In this document: piece after piece, positions 50,655 through 60,026 of the stretch | How the letters are laid out: every line of letters starts with the position of its first letter | Position numbering within the stretch: the first letter of the stretch is position 1 | Assembly: GCA_963558565.1 (NCBI GenBank) | Contig: CAUWGX010000004.1 | Location: 62,001-126,000 of the forward strand | Direction: 5' to 3' | DNA from: Atopostipes sp963558565 | Lineage (GTDB): Bacteria > Bacillota > Bacilli > Lactobacillales > Carnobacteriaceae_A | DNA: 64,000 nt | The notes under the pieces: generated by a model | Seen by the model: the letters and a program-made list of their open reading frames with translations, nothing else | What the model was told of the DNA's origin: nothing | Databases searched by the model: none | Made by a program: the position numbers and the translations under genes

Positions 50655-51960
50655 AAAATTAGTGAATCATGAAGAAAAAATCTCTTTAGTAGGATTAGGT
50701 TACGTCGGGATGCCAATTGCAGTTGCGTTTGCTAAAAAAGTAGATGTACTTGGTTTTGATATTAATACTGAAAAAATCGAACAATACAGAAAAGGTTTTG
50801 ACCCTACCAATGAGGTTGGAGATCAAGCGATACAAGAGACTACAGTAGATTTTACTTCTGATGCTAGTCGACTTCAAGAAGCAAAATTTCATATTGTTGC
50901 AGTTCCCACTCCTATTACAGAAAGTAATACTCCTAATTTAAAACCACTTGAAGGAGCATCTAAAACAGTCGGACAGAATCTTACAAAAGGATCTATTGTT
51001 GTCTATGAATCTACAGTATATCCAGGAGTTACTGAAGAAATATGCATTCCTATTTTAGAACAAGAATCAGGTTTAAAGCATGGAGAAGATTTTGAAGTTG
51101 GTTTTTCACCAGAGCGTATTAATCCTGGTGATAAAGTACATACGTTAGAAAATATTGTTAAAGTTGTTTCAGGGTCTAGTGAAGAATCATTAGATATTAT
51201 TGCTAAAATTTATGAATTAGTAGTTGATGCTGGCGTTCATCGAGCAGCATCAATCAAAGTGGCTGAAGCTGCTAAAGTTATAGAGAACTCTCAACGTGAT
51301 GTAAATATTGCATTTATGAATGAGCTTTCTATTATTTTCAACATGATGGATATAGACACACAAGCAGTGTTAGAAGCTGCTGGTACGAAATGGAATTTCT
51401 TGCCGTTCTCCCCTGGTTTAGTTGGAGGACACTGTATTGGTGTCGACCCTTATTACCTTACTTATAAAGCAGAACAAATGGGGTACCAATCTCAAGTAAT
51501 CCTATCTGGACGTCGCATTAATGATGGTATGGGTAAATATGTAGCTGAAAATACGATTAAGCAATTAATTAAAGCAGATCACAACATTCACGATGCAAAA
51601 GTAGGTATTTTAGGGTTTACATTTAAAGAAAATGTACCTGACACAAGAAATACACGTGTAATTGATATTATTAATGAGTTAAAAGAATATGATGTCACTC
51701 CTTTAGTCTATGATCCTGTAGCAGACAAAGCCGAAGCTAAAGAAGAATATGGACTAGAAATGAATGAAATAGAAGAAATGAAGGACTTAGATGCAATTAT
51801 CTTAGCAGTTGGACATAAAGAGTTCAAAGAAATGTCAAAACAAGATTTCACCGGTATGTATAAACCGGGTTCTAATGGTAATAAAGTGATGATAGATGTT
51901 AAAGGACAATTAGATCGAGAAGAGTTAGAAACAGCTGGCTATAATTACTGGAGACTGTAG
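50638..51960 (+). CDS. UDP-N-acetyl-hexosamine 6-dehydrogenase (WbpO/TviB-like)
   Basis: 440-residue NAD-dependent nucleotide-sugar dehydrogenase making the 6-carboxylate: SLVGLGYVGMPIAVAFAKK, VAVPTPITESNTPNLKPLEG, YESTVYPGVTEEI, FSPERINPGDK, LVGGHCIGVDPYYLTYKAEQ (catalytic Cys) and GFTFKENVPDTRNTRV. The VGGHCIGVDPYY and SGRRINDGMG parts point to the UDP-GlcNAc/UDP-GalNAc group rather than UDP-glucose dehydrogenase. It is paired with a 4-epimerase gene, like wbpO-wbpP and tviB-tviC, so UDP-GalNAcA is the likely product. GTGGAGGGAAAA precedes the ATG. Confidence 0.88.
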   Translation: MPNLYEKLVNHEEKISLVGLGYVGMPIAVAFAKKVDVLGFDINTEKIEQYRKGFDPTNEVGDQAIQETTVDFTSDASRLQEAKFHIVAVPTPITESNTPNLKPLEGASKTVGQNLTKGSIVVYESTVYPGVTEEICIPILEQESGLKHGEDFEVGFSPERINPGDKVHTLENIVKVVSGSSEESLDIIAKIYELVVDAGVHRAASIKVAEAAKVIENSQRDVNIAFMNELSIIFNMMDIDTQAVLEAAGTKWNFLPFSPGLVGGHCIGVDPYYLTYKAEQMGYQSQVILSGRRINDGMGKYVAENTIKQLIKADHNIHDAKVGILGFTFKENVPDTRNTRVIDIINELKEYDVTPLVYDPVADKAEAKEEYGLEMNEIEEMKDLDAIILAVGHKEFKEMSKQDFTGMYKPGSNGNKVMIDVKGQLDREELETAGYNYWRL

Positions 51961-51975
51961 AGAGAAGGAATTGAT

Positions 51976-52950
51976 TTGGGTTATGAAGATGTAACTTTTG
52001 ATAAAAATAGTATATTTTTAATTACAGGAGGGGCCGGTTTTATCGGTTCCAATCTTGTTGAAGCGTTATTGAATAAAGGTTATAAAGTGCGAGTATTAGA
52101 TGATTTATCTCAAGGGAAACAAGAAAATGTAGAAATATTTTTAGACAATGAAAACTATACATTTATTAAAGGGGATATCCGAGACTTAGAAATCTGTTTA
52201 AAAGCAACAGACGGGGTAGACTACGTGTCTCATCAAGCTGCTTGGGGAAGTGTCCCTCGAAGTATTGAAATGCCTTTATTATATGAAGAAATAAATATCA
52301 AAGGTACCTTAAATATGTTAGAAGCTTCTCGCCAAAATGGTGTGAAAAAATTTGTATACGCCTCTAGTTCATCAGTTTATGGTGATGAACCGAATTTACC
52401 AAAAGAAGAAGGACGAGAAGGTAATGTATTGTCACCTTATGCTTTGACGAAGATGGCAAATGAGAAGTATGCACGGTTATACTCTGAAATTTATGGATTA
52501 GATACTTATGGCTTACGATACTTTAATGTTTTTGGAAGACGGCAAGATCCTGAAGGAGCTTATGCTGCAGTGTTGCCAAAGTTTATCAAGCAATTATTAA
52601 ATGATGAGCAACCTACAATTAACGGTGATGGCAAACAAAGTCGTGACTTTACGTATATAGAAAATGTGATTGAAGCAAATTTAAAAGCTTTCCAAGCGGA
52701 TAGTAAATATGCTGGAGAAGCATTTAATATTGCATACGGTGGCCGGGAATATTTAATTGATGTCTATCATTTTCTAACAAAAGCTTTAAAAATAGCTACC
52801 GAACCAAAATTTGGTCCTGATCGTCCGGGAGATATTAAGCATAGTAATGCGGATATTAATAAAGCTAAAGAATTATTGGGCTACAATCCGGAATGGAGTT
52901 TTGAACGAGGTATTGAAGCAGCTATTGATTGGTATGAGGAGAATGTATAA
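51976..52950 (+). CDS. UDP-N-acetyl-hexosamine 4-epimerase (WbpP/TviC-like)
   Basis: 324-residue SDR epimerase: FLITGGAGFIGSNLVEALL, HQAAWGSVPRSIEMP, YASSSSVYGDEPNLPK, SPYALTKMANEKYARLY (catalytic YxxxK) and LRYFNVFGRRQDPEGAYAAV. The start is TTG 51976 with AGAAGGAA 5-6 nt upstream. It follows the dehydrogenase by 15 bp and its last base overlaps the next ATG. Substrate by analogy to WbpP; also compatible with UDP-GlcNAcA epimerisation. Confidence 0.87.
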   Translation: MGYEDVTFDKNSIFLITGGAGFIGSNLVEALLNKGYKVRVLDDLSQGKQENVEIFLDNENYTFIKGDIRDLEICLKATDGVDYVSHQAAWGSVPRSIEMPLLYEEINIKGTLNMLEASRQNGVKKFVYASSSSVYGDEPNLPKEEGREGNVLSPYALTKMANEKYARLYSEIYGLDTYGLRYFNVFGRRQDPEGAYAAVLPKFIKQLLNDEQPTINGDGKQSRDFTYIENVIEANLKAFQADSKYAGEAFNIAYGGREYLIDVYHFLTKALKIATEPKFGPDRPGDIKHSNADINKAKELLGYNPEWSFERGIEAAIDWYEENV

Positions 52951-53534
52951 TGAATATATCATCAGAAGTTCGTGGAAGAGACAAATTTAAAAAAGTAGAA
53001 TGGCTACTAAATCTTCTTACAGAATGCTTAAATGTCTTGCCTATGTCTTTTCGTAAATTTCTTTTTGTCCTTTTTAGAAATATGAAAAGTATTATTGGAC
53101 TTGGCATAAGATATATTTTAATTAAGTCAATTGCAGAAAATTGTGGTAAAAATGTCTCTATACATCCTGGAGTGTATATATTAACACCTGAGAACATAAA
53201 TATAGGTGATAATGTGAGTATACATCCTATGTCATATATAGATGCAGCAGGTAGTATTTCCATAGGTGACGATGTTTCTATCGCTCATGGAACCACTATA
53301 TTATCTACAACTCATAGTTATGGGAAAAAATCTATTCCCATAAAAGATCAGAGTATTAAGTTTGAGAAAACGGTTATTGAAGATAATATATGGATTGGCT
53401 CAAAAGCAACTATTCTCTGCGGTATTACTATAGGACATGGAAGTATAATCGGAGCTTCTTCAGTCATAACTAAAAATGTAATTCCAGAATCAATAATGGT
53501 CGGGATTCCTGGGAAAAAAATAAAAACCAGATAG
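52950..53534 (+). CDS. LbH-type acetyltransferase, locus 2
   Basis: 194-residue WbbJ-like left-handed-helix acyltransferase: IAENCGKNVSIHPGVYILTP, INIGDNVSIHPMSYIDAAG, GTTILSTTHSYGKK (catalytic His), VIEDNIWIGSKATILCGITI and VITKNVIPESIMVGIPGKK. It probably O-acetylates a sugar of the repeat unit. The N-terminal 55 residues are hydrophobic and basic with no recognised domain. Start overlaps the epimerase stop by one base. Confidence 0.87.
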   Translation: MNISSEVRGRDKFKKVEWLLNLLTECLNVLPMSFRKFLFVLFRNMKSIIGLGIRYILIKSIAENCGKNVSIHPGVYILTPENINIGDNVSIHPMSYIDAAGSISIGDDVSIAHGTTILSTTHSYGKKSIPIKDQSIKFEKTVIEDNIWIGSKATILCGITIGHGSIIGASSVITKNVIPESIMVGIPGKKIKTR

Positions 53535-53566
53535 AAAAAACCTAAGTTTTATTAAGGAGTAATATT

Positions 53567-54454
53567 TTGAAGTTAGGAATAGTTACAACTACATATAATA
53601 GAAGCTTGTTACTAAAAAGATTATACAACAGCTTAAGAGAACAAACTGATCAAAATTTTACATGGATTATAATTGATGATGGTAGTTCAGATGATACTTC
53701 TTCAATAATTAATGATTTTGATTCAAGTTTTGATATTGAGTATTTTTATAAAGAAAATTCTGGAAAAGCTAAAGCATTAAACTATGCTTTTTCACACAAT
53801 AGGGATATAGATTTATATGTAATAGTTGATAGTGATGACTACTTATTAGAAAATGCCGTTTCTACTATTAGAAGAAGAGCATTTGAGTATGAGAATGAAA
53901 ATATAGGTGGGTTTTTCTTTAAATACCAATATGAGAGTGGAGAAATACTTGGAGAAAACAAAAAGACTTATTCAGAACCTGTAATTCTTTCTAGAATAGA
54001 ACATGATTCAATATTTGATAAAATTGACGGATGTATATGTTATTTTAATAAAGCAGTACAAAAATATAAGTATCCGGAATTTAACCATGAAAATTACGTT
54101 GGACCGATAGTTATTCAAATGAAGATGAGCGCAGAATATAAAATTGTCTTTTTAAATGATGTGGTAGGAGTTGCTGAGTACCAACATGGCGGATTAACAG
54201 ATTCAGGCAGGTTGCTTAGATTAAAAAGTCCAAAAAGTATGATGGTATACTGCCATTATATGCAAGATGAAAAATTTAGTTTTTTGACTAGAGTTAAGTA
54301 TGGAATAATGGCAAATGCATATTATTATGTTGATAAGAAAATTAAGGGAAGTAAAAACATTATGTCTTTGAATAAAATTAGATTACCAAAAAGATTTCGT
54401 TTTCTAGGAGTTGTTTTAGGACGGTACTGGGTTAATAAATACCAAATTGAATAA
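53567..54454 (+). CDS. GT2 glycosyltransferase, locus 2
   Basis: 295-residue family 2 transferase: KLGIVTTTYNRSLLLKRLYN, IIIDDGSSDDTSS, NSGKAKALNYAFSH and LYVIVDSDDYLLENAV (DxD). The start is TTG 53567, with AAGGAG 8 nt upstream. It has a C-terminal helical region (about 215-290) typical of capsule transferases. Very AT-rich. A 14-bp inverted repeat follows at 54507. Confidence 0.87.
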   Translation: MKLGIVTTTYNRSLLLKRLYNSLREQTDQNFTWIIIDDGSSDDTSSIINDFDSSFDIEYFYKENSGKAKALNYAFSHNRDIDLYVIVDSDDYLLENAVSTIRRRAFEYENENIGGFFFKYQYESGEILGENKKTYSEPVILSRIEHDSIFDKIDGCICYFNKAVQKYKYPEFNHENYVGPIVIQMKMSAEYKIVFLNDVVGVAEYQHGGLTDSGRLLRLKSPKSMMVYCHYMQDEKFSFLTRVKYGIMANAYYYVDKKIKGSKNIMSLNKIRLPKRFRFLGVVLGRYWVNKYQIE

Positions 54455-54506
54455 CCCCTTAATAGTATGTTAGAAAAAAAGCTTTATGATGAATAATTTA
54501 AATTTA

Positions 54507-54545
54507 GGATATGTAGTATAAATTATAAAAATATACTACATATCC
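54507..54545. repeat. Perfect 14-bp inverted repeat between GT2 and wzy genes
   Basis: GGATATGTAGTATA (54507-54520) and TATACTACATATCC (54532-54545) are exact reverse complements around AATTATAAAAA. There is no T run after it; the ribosome binding site of the next gene starts 5 bp later. It could be a processing or pausing hairpin within the operon, or a protein-binding site. Confidence 0.8.
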
Positions 54546-54563
54546 ATAAAAAGGAAGACATTA

Positions 54564-55892
54564 ATGCTTAAAGAAAAAAAATTAGTTTTTCAAAAGAGAG
54601 CTCTAGTAGAATATTTAATATTGCTGTTTATGGTTTTTATTACTAACATCGCTCTATTGACAAGTGATAATCCGACAGTTCATGTACTGTTTTTTTGGAT
54701 GACCACAATAGTTGCAATTTTCATTTGTCGCTTTGATATTACTCATCCATACTTTTGGTTTACAGCGGCATACACATTATATAGCACCGCTTATCCGTTG
54801 ATTTTTATAATGGGGTACCCACTAGAAGTAAGGTACACTGAAGAAAATTTATTGTATTCTTTTCTTGGTATGGCAATTTTACTATTTATACTAGGTATAA
54901 ATAGTACCGATCAAAATTATATTAGTTTAAATAAAGACAATAGGTATAAAATAAACTTTCATAGTAAAAAGATAATTTCTTTAATAATAATTTTGTTATG
55001 TCTTGTATTATTTGCGTCGTTAATTTACGTAGCATCATCTTCTTATACACATAAGAATGACATGTTAGGAGATAGAAATATCTTTTTCATTTCTGGTGTG
55101 TATGCAACTAGATTTCTTACAGTATTTGTGTCTTTATATGTATTACTATTTATAAAATCATATAAAAAAAATACTGCATTTTTAGTGTTGTTAACCACAG
55201 TACTTATAGTTTCTTTTTCTATGTTTACTGGTGATAGAGATGCGATGTATCGTTTCTTAATAGTCTTATTACTTTCATTATTTATTGTAGGTAAAATCAA
55301 TAAAAAGCATATAATTATTTTGATACCAACAGGAATATTATTCATGGTTTTATCTAGATATTTAAAGTATTTTTTTGTTGATGGCAGTATTAATACTAAC
55401 TTAACTGATCAGAACTTGTTATACAATTTTTTAACTTCTGATTTCCATGCTGCAGGACAAAATCTACAAGTTTTAATTAATAATCCATGGACTCGTGGGT
55501 TTCATGATTTGACATTGATTGTGGAGGACTTTTTATCTGCTATACTACCGTCAAGTTTTTTTTTCAATGTAGGAACTTGGTTCAATAATATATTTTATCC
55601 AAATTCTTATTCACGTGCCTTTACTTTAGTTGGAGAAGGATATGTAATCGCAGGTGGATTAGGAGTAATAGTGGTTTTTAGTATATTGGGATTAACTATA
55701 AAATTTTTATTTAACCAAGCACAAAACAATGTATATTGGTTAGTAATTTATCTATATTCAATTCCAACTATTATCTCATCATTTAGATCTACTCTTTCGA
55801 TAATATATAAGGATGTTGCTAGAGTAGCTTTCTTAAGCATGGTGATTTATCAAATTACCAAATACATATTAAAGAAATTGAATAATAATTAG
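54564..55892 (+). CDS. Wzy-like repeat-unit polymerase, locus 2
   Basis: 442-residue polytopic membrane protein with about 11-12 helices, of the oligosaccharide-repeat-unit polymerase type. Recognition rests on topology, length, a large loop near 270-360 (SDFHAAGQNLQVLINNPWTR) and place in the locus. MFTGDRDAMYRFLIVLLLSLF resembles the conserved Arg-containing loop before a helix in Wzy proteins. AAAAGGAAG precedes the ATG. Confidence 0.8.
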   Translation: MLKEKKLVFQKRALVEYLILLFMVFITNIALLTSDNPTVHVLFFWMTTIVAIFICRFDITHPYFWFTAAYTLYSTAYPLIFIMGYPLEVRYTEENLLYSFLGMAILLFILGINSTDQNYISLNKDNRYKINFHSKKIISLIIILLCLVLFASLIYVASSSYTHKNDMLGDRNIFFISGVYATRFLTVFVSLYVLLFIKSYKKNTAFLVLLTTVLIVSFSMFTGDRDAMYRFLIVLLLSLFIVGKINKKHIIILIPTGILFMVLSRYLKYFFVDGSINTNLTDQNLLYNFLTSDFHAAGQNLQVLINNPWTRGFHDLTLIVEDFLSAILPSSFFFNVGTWFNNIFYPNSYSRAFTLVGEGYVIAGGLGVIVVFSILGLTIKFLFNQAQNNVYWLVIYLYSIPTIISSFRSTLSIIYKDVARVAFLSMVIYQITKYILKKLNNN

Positions 55893-55969
55893 AATGTAAA
55901 ATAAGCCGAAGATAAGACTGTTATTTTATAGAAAATTTTATAACAAAACTAAAGTAAAAGGAAAAAAAT

Positions 55970-57262
55970 ATGAAATCTCAACTAAAGGTACTAATAAGAA
56001 AACCATTTATACGTAATGTGATATCTCTTTCGTCAGGGACTGTAGTAGCTCAAATCATTAATATGCTATTTTCAGTATTATTAACTCGCTTATATGGGCC
56101 AGTGTCTTATGGAATTATGGGGTCTTTCCAAGCAATTATCTCTATAATTATACCTGTAGCTGCACTTTCTTACCCTCTTTCAATAGTACTTCCTAAAGAT
56201 AATAGAACTGCTTTAGGGCTATCGAACATCTCACTTCTAATTACTGGAATAAATGCTCTTGTAGCAACTATTCTTTTATTTATATTCAATGATAAGATAG
56301 TCCACATACTCAATATAGAGGGTGTGTCAACGTACATATATTTGGTTCCATTAGTTTTAGTTTTTTCTGGTATATTCCAAACATTGGAAAAATGGCTGAT
56401 GAGACAACAAGAGTTTAATATTTTAGCAAAGAGTGTTGTTACCGAATCATTATTCACTAACTCTAGTAAATTTTTAATTGGTTTGATATATCCTTCGGCA
56501 TCAGTACTTACTTTTTTCACGGCATTAAAAAATGGAATAAAAACTTTTGTTATTATTATTTATACCAAAATGTTTACTTTTAAGAGTAGTAATTTGTTAA
56601 GTTTTAGTTTAAAAGAATTAATAAGATTGGCAAGTAAATATAAGGATTTCCCTCTATATAGAGCACCCAACCAATTTTTAAATTCAATAACTAGTAACCT
56701 GCCCTTATTATTATTGACTAGTTTATTTGGACCCGCTTCAGCTGGTTACTTTTCAATAGGCCGAACAGTTTTAGGAGTACCATCTACATTAATAGGTAAA
56801 TCAGTTGGCGATGTGTTTTACCCTAGGATTTCAAAAGCTGTTAATAACAAAGAAAGAATAGCTCCTATGTTAAAAAAATCTACTATGTATTTAGCCATTA
56901 TAGGAATTATCCCTTATGGAATTATAATATTATTTGGACCTCAATTATTTAGCATTATATTCGGCAAAGAATGGGTTACCGGAGGTAAGTATGCCCAGCT
57001 ATTATCTATTTGGATATTTATGGATTTCCTTAGATTACCCAGTGTGAATACTTTACCTGTTTTAAAAAAACAGAATCTCTTACTGTTATTTACTACCTTA
57101 CTTCTATTAATCCAGACTGTTTCTTTTTTTATAGGCTATTATGTTTTTAATAGTGACGTTACAGCAATTTTGTTGTTTAGCTTAAGCGGAGCAATTTTAA
57201 ACATGCTACTGATAGTTATAACTTATTTTCAAAGCAAGAAATACGATAAGCTACACCTGTAA
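55970..57262 (+). CDS. Wzx flippase/oligosaccharide exporter, locus 2
   Basis: 430-residue MOP-type exporter with about 12 helices: ISLSSGTVVAQIINMLFSVLL, RLYGPVSYGIMGSFQAIISI, FGPASAGYFSIGRTVLGVPS and FGKEWVTGGKYAQLLSIW. Expected to flip the bacillosamine-primed repeat unit. AAAAGGAAAAAA precedes the ATG. Last gene of locus 2; no clear terminator follows, and degraded DNA begins. Confidence 0.9.
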   Translation: MKSQLKVLIRKPFIRNVISLSSGTVVAQIINMLFSVLLTRLYGPVSYGIMGSFQAIISIIIPVAALSYPLSIVLPKDNRTALGLSNISLLITGINALVATILLFIFNDKIVHILNIEGVSTYIYLVPLVLVFSGIFQTLEKWLMRQQEFNILAKSVVTESLFTNSSKFLIGLIYPSASVLTFFTALKNGIKTFVIIIYTKMFTFKSSNLLSFSLKELIRLASKYKDFPLYRAPNQFLNSITSNLPLLLLTSLFGPASAGYFSIGRTVLGVPSTLIGKSVGDVFYPRISKAVNNKERIAPMLKKSTMYLAIIGIIPYGIIILFGPQLFSIIFGKEWVTGGKYAQLLSIWIFMDFLRLPSVNTLPVLKKQNLLLLFTTLLLLIQTVSFFIGYYVFNSDVTAILLFSLSGAILNMLLIVITYFQSKKYDKLHL

Positions 57263-57371
57263 AAGGTAGTACTAGCAAGAGGAATATCATTTCTAAAGTA
57301 TATACTCTTTCCAATAAGAAATAGATACGACAATTCTCTAGCCAAACAATAAATCTTTTGTTCTATAAAGT
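57263..57371. other. Non-coding gap after wzx
   Basis: No gene, repeat or terminator of note. It leads into the pseudogene region. Confidence 0.5.
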
Positions 57372-58080
57372 GAGAAAACGTTCTATCAACCTGTTGGCCA
57401 CGGTGCTTTGAGTGAAAATTTGAATGATTTAGATTTAGATATTATTTTTATCAAAAACATCAATAAAGTTTACTACAGCAATCCTATTGAAAAGACAATT
57501 GAATCTAAAAAATGCTAACGTCAATTGAAATGGATGTGAAGTAACAAATCAAACGATCTATATGGGTTTAGTAGAAGGGGATTTCTTCTAGATTGGAATC
57601 AAAATATTCATTTTTGAGTATTAAATATCACTTTAAAATTCAATCTGACAAAGGAGTTTGCTTTAAAGTTCTTGAATCATCCAATTCACATCTATGGCGT
57701 AGTTAAGAACGAAGACTAACCAGGTGGTGGCCAATTTGTTTTAGATAATGGTGATTATCTGGATTTACAGATCTGTGAGACCACCGAAATTAATCTCGAA
57801 GATGAGAAACAAGTTGCTGTTTTTAATGACTCGAAATACTTTAATCTAATAGATTTTGTTTGCTTTGTTAAAGACTATAAAGGCAATAAATTTAATCTAT
57901 TGGATTGTGTTGATGAAGATAGATACATTATTAGTGAAAAAATATATAAAGGCCAATCGCTTAAAGCATTAGAACACCTTATTCGTAGAAGTTCCGCTAT
58001 CGACTTTCAATCCAGTGAAGACTGTGAATGATTTGTTGAAGGAAGGGCATCAAACAGCACAAGAAATCGTCAGTAAGTAG
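57372..58080 (+). pseudogene. Decayed DUF4301-like gene
   Basis: Three pieces on the same strand read as parts of one protein. At 57381 the frame reads FYQPVGHGALSENLNDLDLD and continues IIFIKNINK, ending in a stop near 57520. At about 57667 another frame reads KFLNHPIHIYGVVKNED, a TAA at 57717, then PGGGQFVLDNGDYLDLQICE, FNLIDFVCFVKDYKGNKFNL and ISEKIYKGQSLKALEH. A frameshift later, near 57990, VPLSTFNPVKTVNDLLKEGH runs to TAG 58078. The GHGAL.ENLND and TFNPVKTVNDLL motifs are those I recall for DUF4301 proteins. The middle is deleted and at least two frameshifts and a stop are present. The family name is from memory and should be checked. Confidence 0.6.
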
Positions 58081-58099
58081 AACATTGAAGGATTTGAGC

Positions 58100-58128
58100 G
58101 ACCACTAATGAGGAATATTAGTGGTCAT
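58100..58128 (+). terminator. Hairpin after pseudogene
   Basis: GACCACTAAT and ATTAGTGGTC pair around GAGGAAT, followed by ATTTTCAT. It may have ended the decayed gene. Confidence 0.6.
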
Positions 58129-58284
58129 TTTCATAAGAGACCAAGTAGTTAAAGAATACTTGGTAACCGCAAAAAAACATACTCTATTATGAAAGCGTTG
58201 TTTGTTAATTAATTATTAGAAGAAAATTAATAGGTTGAGCTAAAACAAATAAGATAGGTAAAATAAGTAAAGGGAGAAGTAATA

Positions 58285-59916
58285 ATGGTTGAAAATACTA
58301 GCACATTAAAAGTAAATGTTTTTTTACATAAAGATTCCGTAGATGATTATGAGGATTGTTTGAACCCTGATATCGACTTAAGTGATGTTAGTGTAAAAAC
58401 AGTGAAAAGCGATATCGGTCTACCTGGAAAAATTTATATTCATGATGCAATTCGAAATCCTGTAGAATGGGAAGCTGATCTTGAAAAATTGACTGATGAA
58501 CCTGTTTATATAGAAGATAATGTATCTAACCGAGCTGTAGTGATATTCGAATATAATGATCTATATTTTAGTTTAACTTTTGGTTATGGTAGATATATGT
58601 TGGACTATAGTACAATAGTTAATAACTTTGGGCTGAAAGTTGCTGCTAACATTATTGATTCTAACAAAGTCAAAAGTTTAAATTCAACATCATATGAAAG
58701 TAAAATACTACGCATACAAAAAAATGTCCCAATTCACATGAATCAGGATCAATTTGGGATTAACAAAAACTTAGAAATGCTAAAATCAGTCGCTGGATCT
58801 CCATCATCGGAGTCTACAGCTAAATTTATTGCTGGTTCTGACTCGCTCACTGTAAATCGCTTGATGAGTATTGAAGACATCAAAGAATCCATCATTTTTT
58901 ACTATGATAAATATCATAGTAATGAATATGTCGATAAAGGTTTTGAATGGATTGATAATGTAAATGAAGTAGAAGATAAAAGCATCATTGAAGATTTAGA
59001 TAACAAGCTTTATGAAAATCTGCTTACTGAAGATAGCAGAGTAGTAATTGCAATCAACGAAATAGTTGATATAGAGATGATAGAAGCTTTTACGATATCA
59101 GGAATTAGGGAAAATATTCAACCAAGTTTAGATTTAAACTACAAAAATTATATATCTTATTTATTTGAAAATTATCAAGATAAGTCGCATACCCAACTCA
59201 TTGGCAAATTAAAGAGAGATGTAATTCAGAGTATAGATAATCAGGGGATTAAAGCAGATATATCTAATGTGTATGATGGGATTATTTTTGAAACGGAACT
59301 AAATGATGCTTCATTTTTATTAGATAGTGGTTCTTGGTTTCAAATAAATCCTGATTTTTATGAAAGAATTATTAAGGATCTCAAAAACATATCAACTAAC
59401 AATATCTCTTTGAAAGAATATGAAACTAGATTAGACAAAGGAGAAGGGGATTATAATAAGAGACTAGGAGGCGAACCTAATCTTGTAACGTTGGATACCC
59501 AAAATTTTGTAATCAAAAATTTTGGCAATGATAGTGTAGAACCAGCCGATTTAATCTCAAGAGATAAACAATTAATACATGTAAAGAGGAGAGATAATGG
59601 TGGTTCATCTGTATTAAGTCATTGGGCAGCTCAAGGATTAGTTTCTGCTGAACTGTTAAATATAGAAATGGAGTTTAGAGAACATATTAATGACAAAGTA
59701 GAAGATAAATTTGGTAAGGATTTCATTACACAGGAACACAGAAATAATAATTTTGAAATAGTATATGCTTTAGTAATTGAGGATGATAATGAAATAATTG
59801 AAAGTATACCATTTTTTTCTCTGGTTAATTTACATCAAACTATTGAGAAGTTGAGAAGCAGAGATTTCCAAATTTCATTTAGTAAAATTCAAAAAATTGA
59901 TAATAAACCAGAATGA
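58285..59916 (+). CDS. TIGR04141/DUF6119 family sporadically distributed protein
   Basis: 543-residue cytosolic protein of the patchily distributed TIGR04141 family, function unknown. Visible blocks: LYFSLTFGYGRYMLD, NNFGLKVAANIIDSNKVKSL, SYESKILRIQKNVPIHMNQD and, near the C-terminus, ADLISRDKQLIHVKRRDNGG followed by SSVLSHWAAQGLVSAELL. The D..(Q)xHxKR arrangement recalls a PD-(D/E)xK nuclease core, an inference only. AAAGGGAGAAGTAAT precedes the ATG. It lies in an accessory patch with a pseudogene on one side and small unknown genes and an XRE regulator on the other, the setting in which the family is usually met. No neighbouring methylase or helicase is present in the window. Confidence 0.85.
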   Translation: MVENTSTLKVNVFLHKDSVDDYEDCLNPDIDLSDVSVKTVKSDIGLPGKIYIHDAIRNPVEWEADLEKLTDEPVYIEDNVSNRAVVIFEYNDLYFSLTFGYGRYMLDYSTIVNNFGLKVAANIIDSNKVKSLNSTSYESKILRIQKNVPIHMNQDQFGINKNLEMLKSVAGSPSSESTAKFIAGSDSLTVNRLMSIEDIKESIIFYYDKYHSNEYVDKGFEWIDNVNEVEDKSIIEDLDNKLYENLLTEDSRVVIAINEIVDIEMIEAFTISGIRENIQPSLDLNYKNYISYLFENYQDKSHTQLIGKLKRDVIQSIDNQGIKADISNVYDGIIFETELNDASFLLDSGSWFQINPDFYERIIKDLKNISTNNISLKEYETRLDKGEGDYNKRLGGEPNLVTLDTQNFVIKNFGNDSVEPADLISRDKQLIHVKRRDNGGSSVLSHWAAQGLVSAELLNIEMEFREHINDKVEDKFGKDFITQEHRNNNFEIVYALVIEDDNEIIESIPFFSLVNLHQTIEKLRSRDFQISFSKIQKIDNKPE

Positions 59917-60026
59917 ATTACATAAATTTGAAAAATTATAGTATAAGTTCTTCCGGTTTATTATACAAAGTATTTCCACTAATAACTTTGAGAAATTATT
60001 AAGAATAAGTATACTAGGAGAATACT

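Noticed and set aside
58180..58210. cre-like ATGAAAGCGTTGTTTG before the TIGR04141 gene
   Set aside because: The right half lacks the conserved CA and the gene has no sugar-related context.
60010..60015. TATACT with TTGAGA at 59988 as a promoter for the 73-residue gene
   Set aside because: The transcript would start after the ribosome binding site, about 5 nt before the ATG.
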